This document shows positions 25,038-41,727 of a DNA stretch of 64,000 nt, piece by piece. This DNA comes from Ichthyophonus hoferi (taxonomy: Eukaryota; Opisthokonta; Ichthyosporea; Ichthyophonida; Ichthyophonidae): positions 25,840 to 89,839 of the forward strand of contig NAOQ01000259.1 in NCBI GenBank assembly GCA_002751075.1, given 5' to 3'. Position 1 is the stretch's first letter. Each line of letters opens with the position of its first letter. Below the pieces are notes generated by a model. That model searched no databases and was not told the origin of the DNA. It was given only the letters and a program-made list of their open reading frames with translations. The position numbers and the translations under genes are program-made.

Positions 25038-28000
25038 CTAGTGCCCTTTCTGATAGCTTTTCTGTAACTTCCTCATCCAATCTGAAACATCTGCATTAGA
25101 CACACCCACCACCTTTGCAAAGGAGACAATGAGATCAGTGAGTACTGGGGTGATAACTAACCGCCCACTAACATTCAGACCGTGGATCCACCCAAGGGTA
25201 GTCCCCATACTCAGGCCCTTGGCAGCATGCACTACCCCACAGCATGCCTTGCTACTCAACTGGCCGCTATTATCTTCATATTCCCCTGATACGAGTTTCT
25301 TGAGTATAGTAGTCGTCACCTTCCTGTGTTTTGCAATCCAGGATTCTTGAACGAAGCAAGCACACATCTGGGGTAGGAGCACCGGTTAAGGCCTTATAGT
25401 AAGCACCCATATGCTTACATAGATGCTAAGGAGGGTGACCTCTAACCAACAATCATTCACCATATCACAGCCCTCCTTACCTCAGTGATCTCTTCAGAGT
25501 TTCCCTTATCTAACAGCCAATAAAATCCATCCACAGATCCTGCAGACCCTAAGGCGGCAGCCATGTGACATCTAAACACAGGGGTAGGCTCACATCCTCT
25601 CTCCTGTATAGCTTGGTACAGCCACAGCACTCGGCCCTGTCGCCGCCGATGTTGTCGATAGGCATCCACCAAAGCAGTGTAGGTATCTATAGTGGGTACT
25701 TGGAGAGAGTGGGTTAGGCTTATTTTCCGCACTGAGGTAGGTAAAATGGTACATAAACAGTAAATTACTAGGGGATAGGTACAACCTGCATCACATTGGC
25801 TCGTTGCCTGATTAAGCAAAACAGTTACAAAACTATAGACTGAAAGGCAGGATAAAATAAGAGTGCCGATGATTGTCTGGAGGCCACGAGTCTTTATACA
25901 CTTGAACACAATACATTGAGACATCAGAGTGAATAACTAATAATGTTGTTTCACTATTCTAGGATAGCAACCAACTTAAGCCAGAAGGCAAAGAATATAA
26001 AACTATATACCATTGAGGTTTGACAAGTCCGTTTACTATGAATATAAATCCATAAGGGCCAATTAACCACTACACTGCACGATAAACTATCTGTCTGTGC
26101 ATTACTGCCTTCTAGTTGATTGGTTTGTAATAAGGTGTGTGCACTGTATATAGTGACAGCTCATCCCGCACAAAGCCTTATCCATGTTTTAGATATTAGC
26201 TATAAAGATAGATGGCTCTACCCGCATACTTACACCTTACTCAGGGCTATACAGGCCTATATATCTGGATTAAGGGGGCGGGCTCATAACAGAGGGGAAT
26301 AAAGATAGTGTTAGTTGTACCGACGAGACACACAGGAGGTGACCTACTAGGTATCGGTAGGTCTGTGGCCTGCATGGCCCCAGTAAAGGGCAGCCCCATA
26401 GCTCTCATTACTAAGCCCTCTGCCCTGTGTATATCCCCTATCTTCCCCTCTAGAGCTACCCACTGCCACAGAAGCACAGCATCGGCTTTCACCAGTACCT
26501 ATGGGTGGCTGGTCAGTGCCCTTACCCGTGAATAGAGCCGATCCCCTACGGCTTGTCATCAAGACTAGAAATAGCCTGTCTGCAGGCTGTGCAACCCCCC
26601 CGTCCTTCCTCCTACCCCATCCGACATACCCACCCTTGCTATGCAACTACCATATACGTATTCAACCATATGCTCTAATAGTTAACCTATGTCGCTTGCA
26701 CATATAAGCTAGTGTCAGCAAGGTTACACCCAGGCCACCCGGACCTATCTATCAGGCCACCTACCCACCTGCATCCTGCGGGCCAAAGCCAGGGCGGTCT
26801 GTGCCTTATCCTGGTCACCCAGCCAACGCAACACCTTAATACATAAAGGAAGAGGAGGGGTAAGATTTAAGCTGAGCATGGTGCTGACCAGCATGGCGAG
26901 GGCAGGGTGGTCGTAGTGGTTCTTATAGTTGTGTAATACATGGTGGGCCCATCGCTGGGGGCCCGCCATGCTGGGGGCCCAGATTAGTAAGTACTGTGAT
27001 AGAAGATGAGGGTCTTGATTCTGAATGAGAGCAGTGCGTAGGTTTAGGTGCATGGTGGGAGACAGGGCCAATCCTGCTGAGTGCATCTCTGTAGTTACCT
27101 GCACGGCCATTAGATTAGGGCCACATGCAAATAAGCCAAAAAACCAGGGAGTAGAGTATAAATTGTGATTGGCCACACTTGTGTTGCAGATGAAGAGAGT
27201 GAGACATAATATATCTTCTAGATTCCTGCCACTTATCTAGTCCTCAGGCTGGTCCATCTACCTCCTATGGCCAATAGCTTTTCTTGTAAGTAATAATAGC
27301 CACTAACATGATGATAATGCCTTTTACCGCTTCCCAGCACACCGCCATCCCACCCAGAGTAAAATTTATAAATTTAGGACTAGTATGTGACAAAGGCCCA
27401 ATGTACAAATACCCTCATATGTGCAATCTGTTTAATAAGTTAATTCGGCACATAAAGCAATGATAGTATATGTTATATGTTATATGGTGTAGGTTATATA
27501 CTATATGTTAGATGTCATATGCTATATCCAGGCAATATATATATATCATATTAGCACAGTCTGTGTAGGTGGTGTTAACAGACTACTTGCCTCACTGTAA
27601 AATGAACTATCTTATAACGGATTCCAATCGAGATAATATAGCAATGTAGAACACAACACAGTGATTTCTTAACTAAAACCATTTGGGTGCAGCCCATATA
27701 TACCCACCCCTAAGGTACAAACTATGAGGGGTTAGAGATAGAACACAGAAAGGTGAATCATAGTGGTGCAGACTATAGGTAGATGTAGAGACAGTGGGAT
27801 AACTAGGGGGGATGCATACACTAAGGGCCCAGGACAGTACTCCACACTTTAGCAGTAAATCCACCTGGGCATGTTGTATCGAAGCCCTATTCCCTCCTTG
27901 CCTTCCCTTTATCCTCTCTAGTCCTGCCATAGCTATCCGTTCTCGCAGTTTGATTGGTACCTGTATCACCCATATTTAGCGACAAACCAGGAGGAGCAGA

Positions 28001-28739
28001 TGGCTAGAAAGCAAAGAATAGTAGGAGATATAGGGATAAATAAGCTGTGCATGGGTCAGTATAGATTAAGGTACATGTAGGACTATGAAGGGTGAAGAGG
28101 TGTGGTCTATGGCAAAGAGCACTAATATTTAAATAAAGTATGTTATATCTGGAGAGCTGGGAATTACTATTGATAAACCATAAATAATAAGAACTAGTAG
28201 GGGCACGCAATAGTAAAGAATGAGATATAGATGGTTATATGTGCATGTAATAGTGTGTATAATTATATGGATATATAAGAACATGTATATATGTATAATA
28301 TATATACCTCTGAATTACTGCAGCATTTAACCAAAAAACACAAGATTTCATGCTGGGCCTCCTGTGAGGAGGTGGCCAAAGAGGCTAAGGCAGTTTCCAA
28401 GGATTTAATCATATTGTCTTTCTTACTAGTATTCTGTTGATGCTCTGCAGCTCCAGAGCCGCTTTGTGACACCCTACTACTTATCTTCCTACAAATTATG
28501 TTCAAATTCTGTAATTCTCCCAATATTGGCTTTACAGGGTGCCTCCTCCATATTTGGGGGACAGGGAGTGGTAAGAAGGTAGGTGAAGGATATATAGGAA
28601 AAGGAACAGAGAACATAAACTCCTGTTGGCGTGGGGACACTCTGCGAACCCCTCGATGTATAGCCTTTTGCAGCATGGCCACCCGGTCTATGTTAAGTAC
28701 ACTGGGTCCTGGGCCCCATGCCATCCAGTTTCTAACCAC
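25038..28739 (-). CDS. PPR-like helical-repeat protein
   Basis: Probably an RNA-binding alpha-helical repeat protein of the pentatricopeptide type, which would normally act in an organelle. Exons in transcript order: 28739-28308, 27960-27820, 27098-26769, 26498-26348, 25686-25481, 25367-25038 (TAG); 529 residues, all phases consistent. Repeat-like helix pairs appear in exon 3 (VTTEMHSAGLALSPTMHLNL and KAQTALALARRMQ) and exon 5 (NTYTALVDAYRQHRRRQGR followed by QERGCEPTPVFRCHMAAALG), the latter close to the PPR consensus. The last exon (SSKACCGVVHAAKGLSMG) resembles a further degenerate unit. The N-terminal 140 residues are basic and low in similarity; a targeting signal is not obvious. The gene model is strong; the PPR assignment is moderate because the repeats are irregular. 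TPR-type repeats are the alternative. Confidence 0.7.
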
Positions 28740-29526
28740 ATATTAAGGCCTAATAAGAGTATTATCTTAATTAATGTTTTGTCTACAGTAGTATGTGGTG
28801 CGTCTAGGCCATGCCATGTAATCTGACTGTACATGTATCAATATTCCATTGGGTTGAGATCATATGACTCTAGCCAGTAATTAGTCTTATTAAAAATAAC
28901 TCGGATCGCCCCAAGAGATTAATTTGTTTTATTGGCTAATTATATCACTTACCTGTTTTCATTGGTGCGATACGACTTATTATAAGATCACATATTTAAT
29001 TACATTCCATTATATACAAGATTCTAACCGTAATAGGATTCATAGTTATATCTTCAGCTCCTAAGCATCCTGGCTACATTATCATTAATCAACAGATGAA
29101 TCCCTTCAAATCAGAATAAAGATCTATTTATCAATATTTATTATTAATGATATATAATTAATATTATTGTTGTATAGTTAGTATACTAGTGTATAATTAA
29201 TATCATTAATATGCAATTAATCTGCTACCAACCCCATAATAAGTCCAAAGGCTGCAGTAATGTCAGTACTATTATCTAATCTTATAAAGATCAGCCCTTC
29301 AGACACGATCCCACTTTACTTCCAGAAACTTGTATAATATTTGGATACTTGGTTGCATAGTAATGCTGCCCAGTGCTGATGGGCTGTCCTAATTGGGTTA
29401 CAATGCCACACCACTGTGGCCTCCTGGCACTGGTCAGACTGCGGTATAGACATATACAAAATGCATGTCACTACATCACAGAATAAGACAATAATAATAT
29501 GCAAGCCCAGGCTATATCCTAAAATA
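28740..29526. other. Intergenic region between two minus-strand genes
   Basis: Upstream of the PPR-like gene and downstream of the DUF2062 gene, both read leftwards. It is AT-rich, with TAATATTA-type runs at 29130-29215. No gene or repeat was recognised; the PPR promoter is expected near its right-hand side of 28740. Confidence 0.55.
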
Positions 29527-31327
29527 TCACACTATCCGCTTAGTGTCCCGGTAAGCTGCAGTAGATCGCCTCATTATAGGTCGGAATAACAGATAGAGGA
29601 TACCCATCATAGGTCCTACCCAGAACATCCATCCAATCACAGCCCTGAATAGGGCTACCTGGAATGTGCCAATCGTTTTAAAAAAATCGGACTTGAGGCC
29701 ACGAAGAAGTTCTGCATTATGAAAGGCGGTAGATTAGCCCAGTGCAGTGACAAGAACTGCTACTCATACAGTCACATATCGTTTATCCTAACTCGCCGCT
29801 GGACGTTTAAGCTAGTTCTGTTATCTCTCTTTCTCTACATATTTATCCATGTATCTCTTTCTCTGTTAATTTTACATGCCAGGGTAGGCCCAGTTATAAT
29901 ATTTCCCATTTAATATCCATCAGTTTGACTTTCCCGTTCACCTTATTGGTCTCTTATCATGTACTCTACACTTCCGTATCTGTTTTTCGGCTGACTGGAA
30001 ACCCCCTGTTGCCCGTGACAGAATATAGAGATGCTACACACAAAGAACGCCTGTATATCTAATAGGCTGGTGTGAACTCCTACATACATGGTGGATAATG
30101 GATAATACCTGAGGGGACCAAGCAGCAGCTATAATTATATAAAAGAGTTATTGATAATGTAAATATGTGTAGTTGCCCATTCACTCCATGAATTATAGAG
30201 AAGAAACATACCTGGAATTGAGAAATGCAATACCTCCTGGGATTGCAGAAAGAAACCCCCCAATCTCACAAAGAGGGGAATACACATGACCTCTACGGGC
30301 GTTAGGACTAGGTTGAGGACTGCAAGCAGATAAATATTAGTCTACCTACTGTAGGTGGGAATGGATGGCTAAGTATAGGGGATAAGATGAAAGCAAATTA
30401 GGTAAAAAGGGAAAGAAAGAAATATGGTATTATAAGTAGTAATAATAAACGATGTGTGCATAGTAATAAAGTATATGTATGTATATGTGTGTGTATTCCT
30501 ATTCATAGGTCCTGTGGTTGCTTATATATATGCAAGACTAGGTGATAGTAAAGGTGTATGTAGGAAAGAAACAAAGAAACTGTGAAGCAGAGAAAGTAAA
30601 ATTGAGATAGATAGAAAAGACAAGATATAATAAGAAATTAGAATGAAAGAGAAACCTCTTGGAAAGAAATGCTAAAATAAATATTGAACAAGCTATAGAT
30701 ATGTAAGGAGTTAATAGCAGAAAAAACTTGGCTGTGTAGATGTCTTTGTGTAAAGGACAGTCTAAAGGGACGGAAAGAAAAGGAAAAACAAAAACAAGCA
30801 CATGTGTATGTAAACAAACAATAAAGGAATCAAAATAGATAAAGTGACAAAGGATAAGTAGAATAGCGGGTGAGGTACGCAGGGATAAGAGGGAAAAAAT
30901 GATAGTGCGAGAACAAAATCGAGATAGAGAAATACACAAATAGAAAGCAGATAAAAAAAAGAAAGACAAAGAAACATATAGAACGTGGGGATTGGAGGCC
31001 TCTAATGCCTTCCCTCGCCCGATACCAACAAAAATAAATATGATACATGCCTTGTGGAATGACTGGGTTCACCTTGAGTGCTACTGTTACAAGCCCACAC
31101 ACAATCATAGTGGTGCCAGGTACAGGGAACTGGAGATAAACAAGGGAGTGTTATTGGGGCTAATAATTATATTTTGCAATTTAACTAAGGTCACACCTAC
31201 GTACCAATCCACAAGCTATGCCCACGGCAAATGATAGAGCCAGCTTGTCAGAGGTGATGCCTGAGCTCATTTGAGCTTTAATAGGGTCCACAATCCTAGC
31301 CTTTAACGAGCGCCTTAACCACTCCAT
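29527..31327 (-). CDS. DUF2062-family membrane protein
   Basis: Small membrane protein of a family common in bacteria and scattered in protists and algae; biochemical role unknown. Four exons in transcript order: 31327-31205, 31129-31051, 30319-30212, 29711-29527 (TGA); 164 residues, sum divisible by three. MEWLRRSLKARIVDPIKAQM leads into SDKLALSFAVGIACGL, then FPVPGTTMIVCGLVTVALKV with NPVIPQ, then LVLTPVEVMCIPLFVRLG. This order (RxxxxxSxxxxALxFAxGxxxGxxPxxGTTxxxxxxxxxxxxxN) is the DUF2062 pattern. A further hydrophobic segment, GWMFWVGPMMGILYLLF, lies near the C-terminus. Exon 2 is joined to exon 3 through a GC donor (AAG|GCATGT), required by frame. Intron 2 (30320-31050) is strongly purine-rich on the plus strand. 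The family call is good; function is not known. Confidence 0.82.
30380..31000. repeat. Purine-rich tract inside DUF2062 intron 2
   Basis: Over about 600 bp the plus strand is dominated by A and G (AGAAAGAAAAG-like words), so the transcribed strand of the host gene reads as pyrimidine-rich intron. Long frames on the minus strand here are products of this bias and not genes. It may simply be an extended polypyrimidine intron. Confidence 0.6.
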
Positions 31328-32584
31328 ACTGTAGGTGTGGTAGGAACAAGCCTTGAGGTTGAAGTTTTTTTAGTAAACCCGTATAATAAATGAGAGGGGA
31401 TAGAGCAGACCAAGAAACCAAAAAGGAATAAGCTTAAGCCACTATGTTTTTATCTCCCAAGAAAAGTCAATCAATATTCATGTTAAATTTAACTGCAGTG
31501 GCGCAACCAGGTATGTCGTTAGGGTAAAAGGAAGAAGGATATTGCATGATTTGCATTGCTTGGGTATGAAATTACCAATATGTACATACATAAAGATGTA
31601 AATCTGGGCCAATTGAGTCGGGTAGGCTTGTTAAAATAGTTGGTTCGTAATAATTCCCTTACTAGCTTGGGGCTCTTCTTGGTGTAGCTACATAGACTAG
31701 ATGTTATTATACATCGTCAGTCATTATATATGCAGCCACAATAATAAACTCACAATTTGGTCTGAATTAAAAGGCAAATAATACCTCTACTATTAAGGCT
31801 TGCTGTAGTTTCAATATACTATTAACCATAACTATGTAGCTGGCATGTTCGGGTCGGGTCGGCTTGGTAAAATAGTTGGTCCACAAGAATTCCCTTACTA
31901 CTTGGCCTAGCTACGTAGACAAGATCTAAGATCCCATTATACATAGTAAACCATAAGGTCTACTGGCATGTTTCACACCGTCTCACCAGGGGTGGAAAAA
32001 ATGGGATAGATTACCACGGTATTAAGGGTGGATTATTTGTATTCCTTTGGTTGTGATTTGTACTGGGATGAGTTATGGGACACAAATGACCTTCAGTCCT
32101 TGCCTTTTCCAGACAATTTATTTCAGACTCCGTATGATCGGTCTTATAATAGGTAATAGTATTTCTTATAAAATAGCCGGCAATGTGCGAATAGCTTAAA
32201 TATGTATATGCCAATAAAGCACATATCATGAACATACATACCAGCCCTACACGGTTTTAGTTAATATTATATTATTTAGATTACAATAAGCCTTTAATGG
32301 TAGGGGTCTTATTTGCTTTCGAATTCAGACCCACTTGTGATTTTATTATTACTGGCTGAATATTATAACTAGTAGTGTATTTCTCGCATTGCATACAATA
32401 TATTTATTTATCCGTCAAAAAACTCGAGTTCCAGTCTCTTTAGCTTTAGGGTGCGAATTAAGCAACAGACATCAGACAATACAGCTAGCACCATAACGTT
32501 ATCTTAGCGCTGGACCATCATACCATAGCAGGACCAGCCAGCCTTTCAGACGTAACTAATAATAACTAGAACAACTCCCGGGGC
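31328..32584. other. Intergenic region between DDX3 and DUF2062 genes
   Basis: 1.26 kb, AT-rich, upstream of the DUF2062 start and downstream of the DDX3 stop. It contains the dispersed direct repeat pair described separately and no recognised gene. The DUF2062 promoter is expected just right of 31327. Confidence 0.55.
31615..31955. repeat. Pair of diverged direct repeats of about 100 bp
   Basis: Copy 1 (about 31615-31726) and copy 2 (about 31852-31955) share GTCGGGT, GGCTTG, TTAAAATAGTTGGT or GTAAAATAGTTGGT, AATTCCCTTACTA, CTTGG, TAGCTAC followed by TAGAC, and CATTATACAT-like words in the same order. Copy 2 lacks about 10 bp in the middle. Roughly three quarters of positions agree by eye. 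Probably a local duplication or two copies of a dispersed repeat. Confidence 0.65.
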
Positions 32585-36429
<3,845 letters not shown>

Positions 36430-38336
36430 AACTGAAGCTTGTACTTTAACCAAATTCAAACCAGTTAAAATTACACTACCAACACTAAAACTACCCCACG
36501 GGCTAACACAACAGGCAAGGTGAACACCTGCGGGCCATGCATGGCTTCATCGCCAAGCCACATTCCAATCTCAGATGGTAGGTGAGGCGGGTCGACCCGA
36601 ATCTATTGGACTTGGAAAATATTGACTCAATTCCCATGAATGAGCAACCTGCCAATTATCCACCTTTTAGTTAATATAAAGATATGTAGTTATGTAGTCG
36701 CCCATATGTCTTCATATATTCAAGAAAAAATACAAAACAATTTAAAATTTATGTTATATATATATATATTAATATATGGTTTTTTATAATTTAATATATT
36801 TATTTTTTCACTATATAGAATATACAACCCAGCTCAAGTCAACTCACGTAAGGCCTAATCCTACGACCATTGTAAATTTGATTAGACTACCCAACAACCA
36901 ATCCAAACACTCGGGTCTCTTAGTTCAACTTGCATAATACAACCCGAGAGCGTTCCGAATCCAATAGTTTATGTAATAAAGTACGCCTACCGGACTGGCG
37001 CTTATATTAGTCACACTACCTCTTGATGACCATATGCATCATGTATTATAGAATATACTATAGTACGTTATATTATGTTGTTATTGTGATAAGATGTTGA
37101 ATTGTGTTATGTTGTGTTAATATGACATAATATTCTCTATTCTATTATAGATATTTTAATAGTAACTATGGTTTTGGCAGTTAAGCAAGATATTGGTTTA
37201 CTTTTTGTTTGATTTTTTAAGAGAAGTTCCGGTTGACTGTTCTGTCTCGAAACGTTACTGATAGCCATAATAAATAAGTATTTGTAAAAGTTCAAATAAT
37301 CAATTGGGGCCAAAGAAACATTGCTGATTTTTTTTCATTAGATATGGAACACCTTAGTATGAAATATATATTTCACAATAAACTAAGCAGTAGCTCTACA
37401 CTGGTTTATTAAAAATAAACCATCTTTTTATGCTTCCAATTTAAAAAGGAATCTTTTTTAAGACCATATATAAAATTGCCTTTTAAAACAAAGATTGACT
37501 TGCAAAGTTTTTTTAGTACAGTATTACAAAAATTTATGAATAGTTTAAACGTATATGTAATGATATTGGATTACGCTACTGCGTATAGGAAATATTTTCA
37601 TTATCTTAATGTGTATGATGTGAACCATTGCTTTATTTGCAGCGTTAAGATCTTAGCCAGAGGTAGCAATGTGTGACTAATCTTATAACTTAATAGAAAT
37701 GTGACGAACCTAAATCATAAAAAACCTAATGCTTTGTGACAGGGTAACCTCAGTCGAGTGAGAGCTGTTTGTTTTTGTTCATAGGAGGGGCAGCTGTTTC
37801 AAATGGTTGCATTAACTTTGAAACTTAACTAAATATTTGATGACGCAAGCTAAGCTTGTACAAACTGTAATCATAGTTTTCAATTGTAGCTACTTTTAAG
37901 TTAGTTTTCTAGCAGGGCACTCACTGTTCAAAACACAGCTTGCTCCTTTTAGAAGCTTTGCCAAAAATAACTCTTACTGCTCAATAATATTAAGGACTGA
38001 CCTCTATATTATGTGATTCAGACAACGTGAGCCGGTGAACAGAAACTAATCTAAAAGTTTACAAAAAACACAAAAACGCTTGTCACATACTGTACAGGAA
38101 AACAGAAGAATATCATTAAGATGTTATGAAATATTGTTGGAGTGACCCCAAATTTAATTTCAAATTGTGTTGAGAATAATTAGAGACAGGTTTGTTCCTG
38201 TGACCTCTGTCTAATAATAATTGAGGGAATACTGAATTTATGGGGTTCTTTCGGGAGGCTTACCGAAACTTGTTTATTCAGTATTAGTTAGAATATTTTT
38301 TAGAAAACTAGGCTGATCTCTGGAAGTCACTGCGTT

Positions 38337-38540
38337 GTGATGGCGTCTGAGCCAGGAAATCGGAGGTGGTGTAATCCGATTTGGGAATCAACAGCCGCAT
38401 CTGCAAGAGTAATATATCATCTCCCCAGGAAAGTACCTAGCAGAGGGGGGTCATGGCTGGTAGTGTTGCCCCTGGTAGTGCCTCCCAGTCGATCATTTGC
38501 TGCTAATCGTATGTCGTGGTTTCTCCGTGCTTACTACTAG
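38337..38540 (+). CDS. Short open frame, 67 residues, unknown
   Basis: A 67-codon frame starting MMASEPGNRRWCNPIWE and ending MSWFLRAYY, in a locally GC-richer patch of the AT-rich block. It is rich in Arg, Ser and Trp. I recognise no family and see no neighbouring exon that would extend it. It may be a relic or chance. Confidence 0.15.
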   Translation: MMASEPGNRRWCNPIWESTAASARVIYHLPRKVPSRGGSWLVVLPLVVPPSRSFAANRMSWFLRAYY

Positions 38541-39555
38541 CACAGTTAGTAGTATCTTTACATACCTACCAGGGCATCCTAGTTAAACATTGTGTGATAA
38601 TCAGTTAACAGGTCTAGAGTAACTATCACTAAAACTTGAATATAGTTGGCTATGATAGAAAATTCGGTATAGTTAATCGAGTGCTAAGTTTGACACGCTA
38701 TGTGATAGTAACTTATAACATTGGTTTTGCAGTAATGTAATAATGCAATACTACTCTCTTTAAGATTATATGTATACAGTAATATTATGTAGTAGTATAC
38801 GATATAATGGTATATGTTTACCTATGCGAAGTCTACGACGGGAATCTTGAAATTTGCCCACCAGAGAGATGTTTCCGGCTATCTTTTGATTAGTGTGATA
38901 TCGCAATGTACGATGGTCATTGGTTCAGATCTTTTTGCATATCAGTAATATAGAGTATGCATAACCAAATACCAACTGCACACAAATTGGCGTTCTTAAC
39001 CACATTTTAAACTTTTCATATCAACTGAATTTTGCAATTGCTACATCAGATAATTAATTTTTGTGCATATATGAAACACATTGTTCAGGTAATTGCCGTT
39101 CAGTCATGAAGATGATGACTCCAGATCTTTAGAAAAAGATAGCAAAAGTTAGGGATGGTATTACCCACACATAATATGATACATAAGAAATCGACTTGGA
39201 CTAACCTCGCGTCCCTTGAAGGAAAACAGTATTTCTGAATGGCTCCACTCACGGTTAGATACGGTAGTGATCGAACGCACCCGTGAAAAAGCTGGATTTT
39301 GTTGTTTCGTGTACTTCTTATTTGTAACGATGTGCTAAAATAATAAACGTATTTCCTGTATGTCAAAAAGAAATAATAATTAATAAAGCCATTAATGTAA
39401 AACAGTTTCAGAGACCTGATCACTTTTTGTGGTTTTTTACTGGATTATACTTGACGCTTTGTCAAAATAAACATGCATAATCACATTATTGGGATATATA
39501 AAGAGTTGGCCCAATCAAGAAGGACTGTTAATGAAATATCAAAAATATTTAGATC

Positions 39556-39750
39556 TTGAGTCAGAATGTCTTTGGCGAACTATCACAAAATAACGAAACT
39601 CCTATCCAAACCCAATCACAGAGACCACTATTAAGGGGAAAAAATATATATGATGCAGAAATTAAACAATTTGAATCAATCATGAATGCAGGAGAAGAAC
39701 CCAGAAGACTATGGATTTTGTTACGTAGGATGTTGGTCATTTTGTATTAG
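39556..39750 (+). CDS. Orphan open frame, weakly like the start of a Mad3/Bub1 N-terminal region
   Basis: 64 codons starting MSQNVFGELSQ. The stretch RPLLRGKNIYDAEIKQFESI followed by EEPRRLW has the spacing of the Mad3/Bub1 N-terminal region, where a basic stretch is followed by EI......DPL..W. The continuing W..YI.W part of that domain is not found in frame, and a GTAGG donor follows immediately, but I could not find the next exon. Chance similarity or a relic is possible. Confidence 0.18.
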   Translation: MSQNVFGELSQNNETPIQTQSQRPLLRGKNIYDAEIKQFESIMNAGEEPRRLWILLRRMLVILY

Positions 39751-39959
39751 TTTATCTTGTGTTGATTTGACATAAACATTATTTGGTTTATCCTTAGGCT
39801 TATACTAGACCGTATGGGTCTGTATTAAATGAATATATAGTTCACAGGATATTTTTGTACTGAAAAGCACAGTAGGCTTAATACCGAATACTGACTAAGT
39901 ATTTTGAAAGCCGTGTGTAAAGGTATTATACTTAAGGTATTCATTCTAAAAGTCAACTA

Positions 39960-40180
39960 AACGTTACCTCAAAAAATTTCTTTTTTTGGGTGGCCCAAAC
40001 TCCAGACAAATTATAAATTAATTTATCATTCAAAAACGTAAAAGGTGTTAAAAGCGCTTTTTTCAATCGATCAAAATTGTCCGACGCAATCACTAGAGAT
40101 TGATAATGACCATTGGCTGCTATGCTTTTACGCATATTGTTAGGCCAACCAGCTGAATCTCGGATATTAAAATTAAGCAA
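39960..40180 (-). CDS. Candidate isolated exon, unknown
   Basis: Minus-strand frame starting MLNFNIRDSAGWPNNMRK and running through ANGHYQSLVIASDNFDRLKK to KKKFFE, where a GTAACG donor follows. Its amino-acid composition looks protein-like (mixed charged and hydrophobic residues, few low-complexity runs). I recognise no family and found no partner exons. Confidence 0.2.
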
Positions 40181-40735
40181 TGAGAAAACAAACTCTCATT
40201 TGACATACTCATTATAAATAACGTAATATTATTATACGATTGGTAAATTAAGCAAGATAAACCTAAATCTGTTGAAGCCAAATCGATGCATTATTGCCGG
40301 TTGTGCTTGAGCAGATTTTTACTTATTGAAGATCGGAAATATAATTGGACTAAAAAAGATATATGCAATATCAATAGGACACAGTATGTATATTACAAAC
40401 GGGTTATTATGTAATATAAGTAATTTAGGGTTGCTTTCTAAACCAGAACAACTAGAATCTTAGTGAGGGTATGTAGAGGAGTCACTGTCCTACACTATAT
40501 ATAGCAAAGTGTAGAAGAAAATACCCTTACGGCTAGTTAAAGTTGCTTATTGTTTTTTAAAGTTCTTTTGTTATACTTGTTTACGCCTATTTTGAGCTGC
40601 TGGCTGTTACTGAGGGAAGTTATTAGGCACCTTTGTGACATGTCATTATTGGTGGGAAGTGGAAGTGATTTTTTTTAAAAACCACCAATTCAAATATTAC
40701 GTTTACTTTTACACCTATTTTTAGCATACATATAG

Positions 40736-41395
<660 letters not shown>

Positions 41396-41455
41396 CCTGC
41401 GTCCAACCTTTCTAATTTGACCGTCTATTTTTTTGCTTTTGTCCTGATATCTTCT

Positions 41456-41727
41456 GTTACATACGATGAAGCAAAGGCGTTTGCGGATGAAAACGGATTA
41501 CATTTTCTTGAGACTAGTGCATAGAGAGGTTCTAACGTACAGGAGTTATATTTAGAGTTAGCGAGATTGATTTTAAGAGCATAGAGGATGGCACTCTTGT
41601 ACATATTGGCACTGAGGGTGGTCTAGGAAAGTCTACCGAACCACGTTTGATAGTTGTAATTGCTAATCTGCGTCCAACCTTTCTAATTTGATGTCTATTT
41701 TTTTTTTCTTTTGTCCTGATATCTTCT
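41456..41727 (+). pseudogene. Decayed tandem duplicate of the Rab14 3' end
   Basis: This 272-bp block repeats 41183-41455, which covers the last 70 codons of Rab14, its stop and about 60 bp of 3' flank. The copies abut exactly: both end in GATATCTTCT. They differ at roughly 10 percent of positions by eye. The second copy carries in-frame stops (for example TAG replacing the Lys codon of the ETSAK region) and a one-base loss, so it is not coding. The divergence implies an old tandem duplication followed by neutral decay. Confidence 0.9.

Noticed and set aside
30538-31108. Long hydrophobic, Phe- and Leu-rich minus-strand frames
   Set aside because: They follow from the pyrimidine-rich intron strand of the DUF2062 gene. 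Only the portion 31051-31129 is coding, as exon 2.
38337-40180. Endogenised giant-virus segment in the AT-rich block
   Set aside because: Tempting because of the composition shift and intronless gene, but no capsid, polymerase or other viral hallmark gene is present, and the Rab14 is a normal eukaryotic type.
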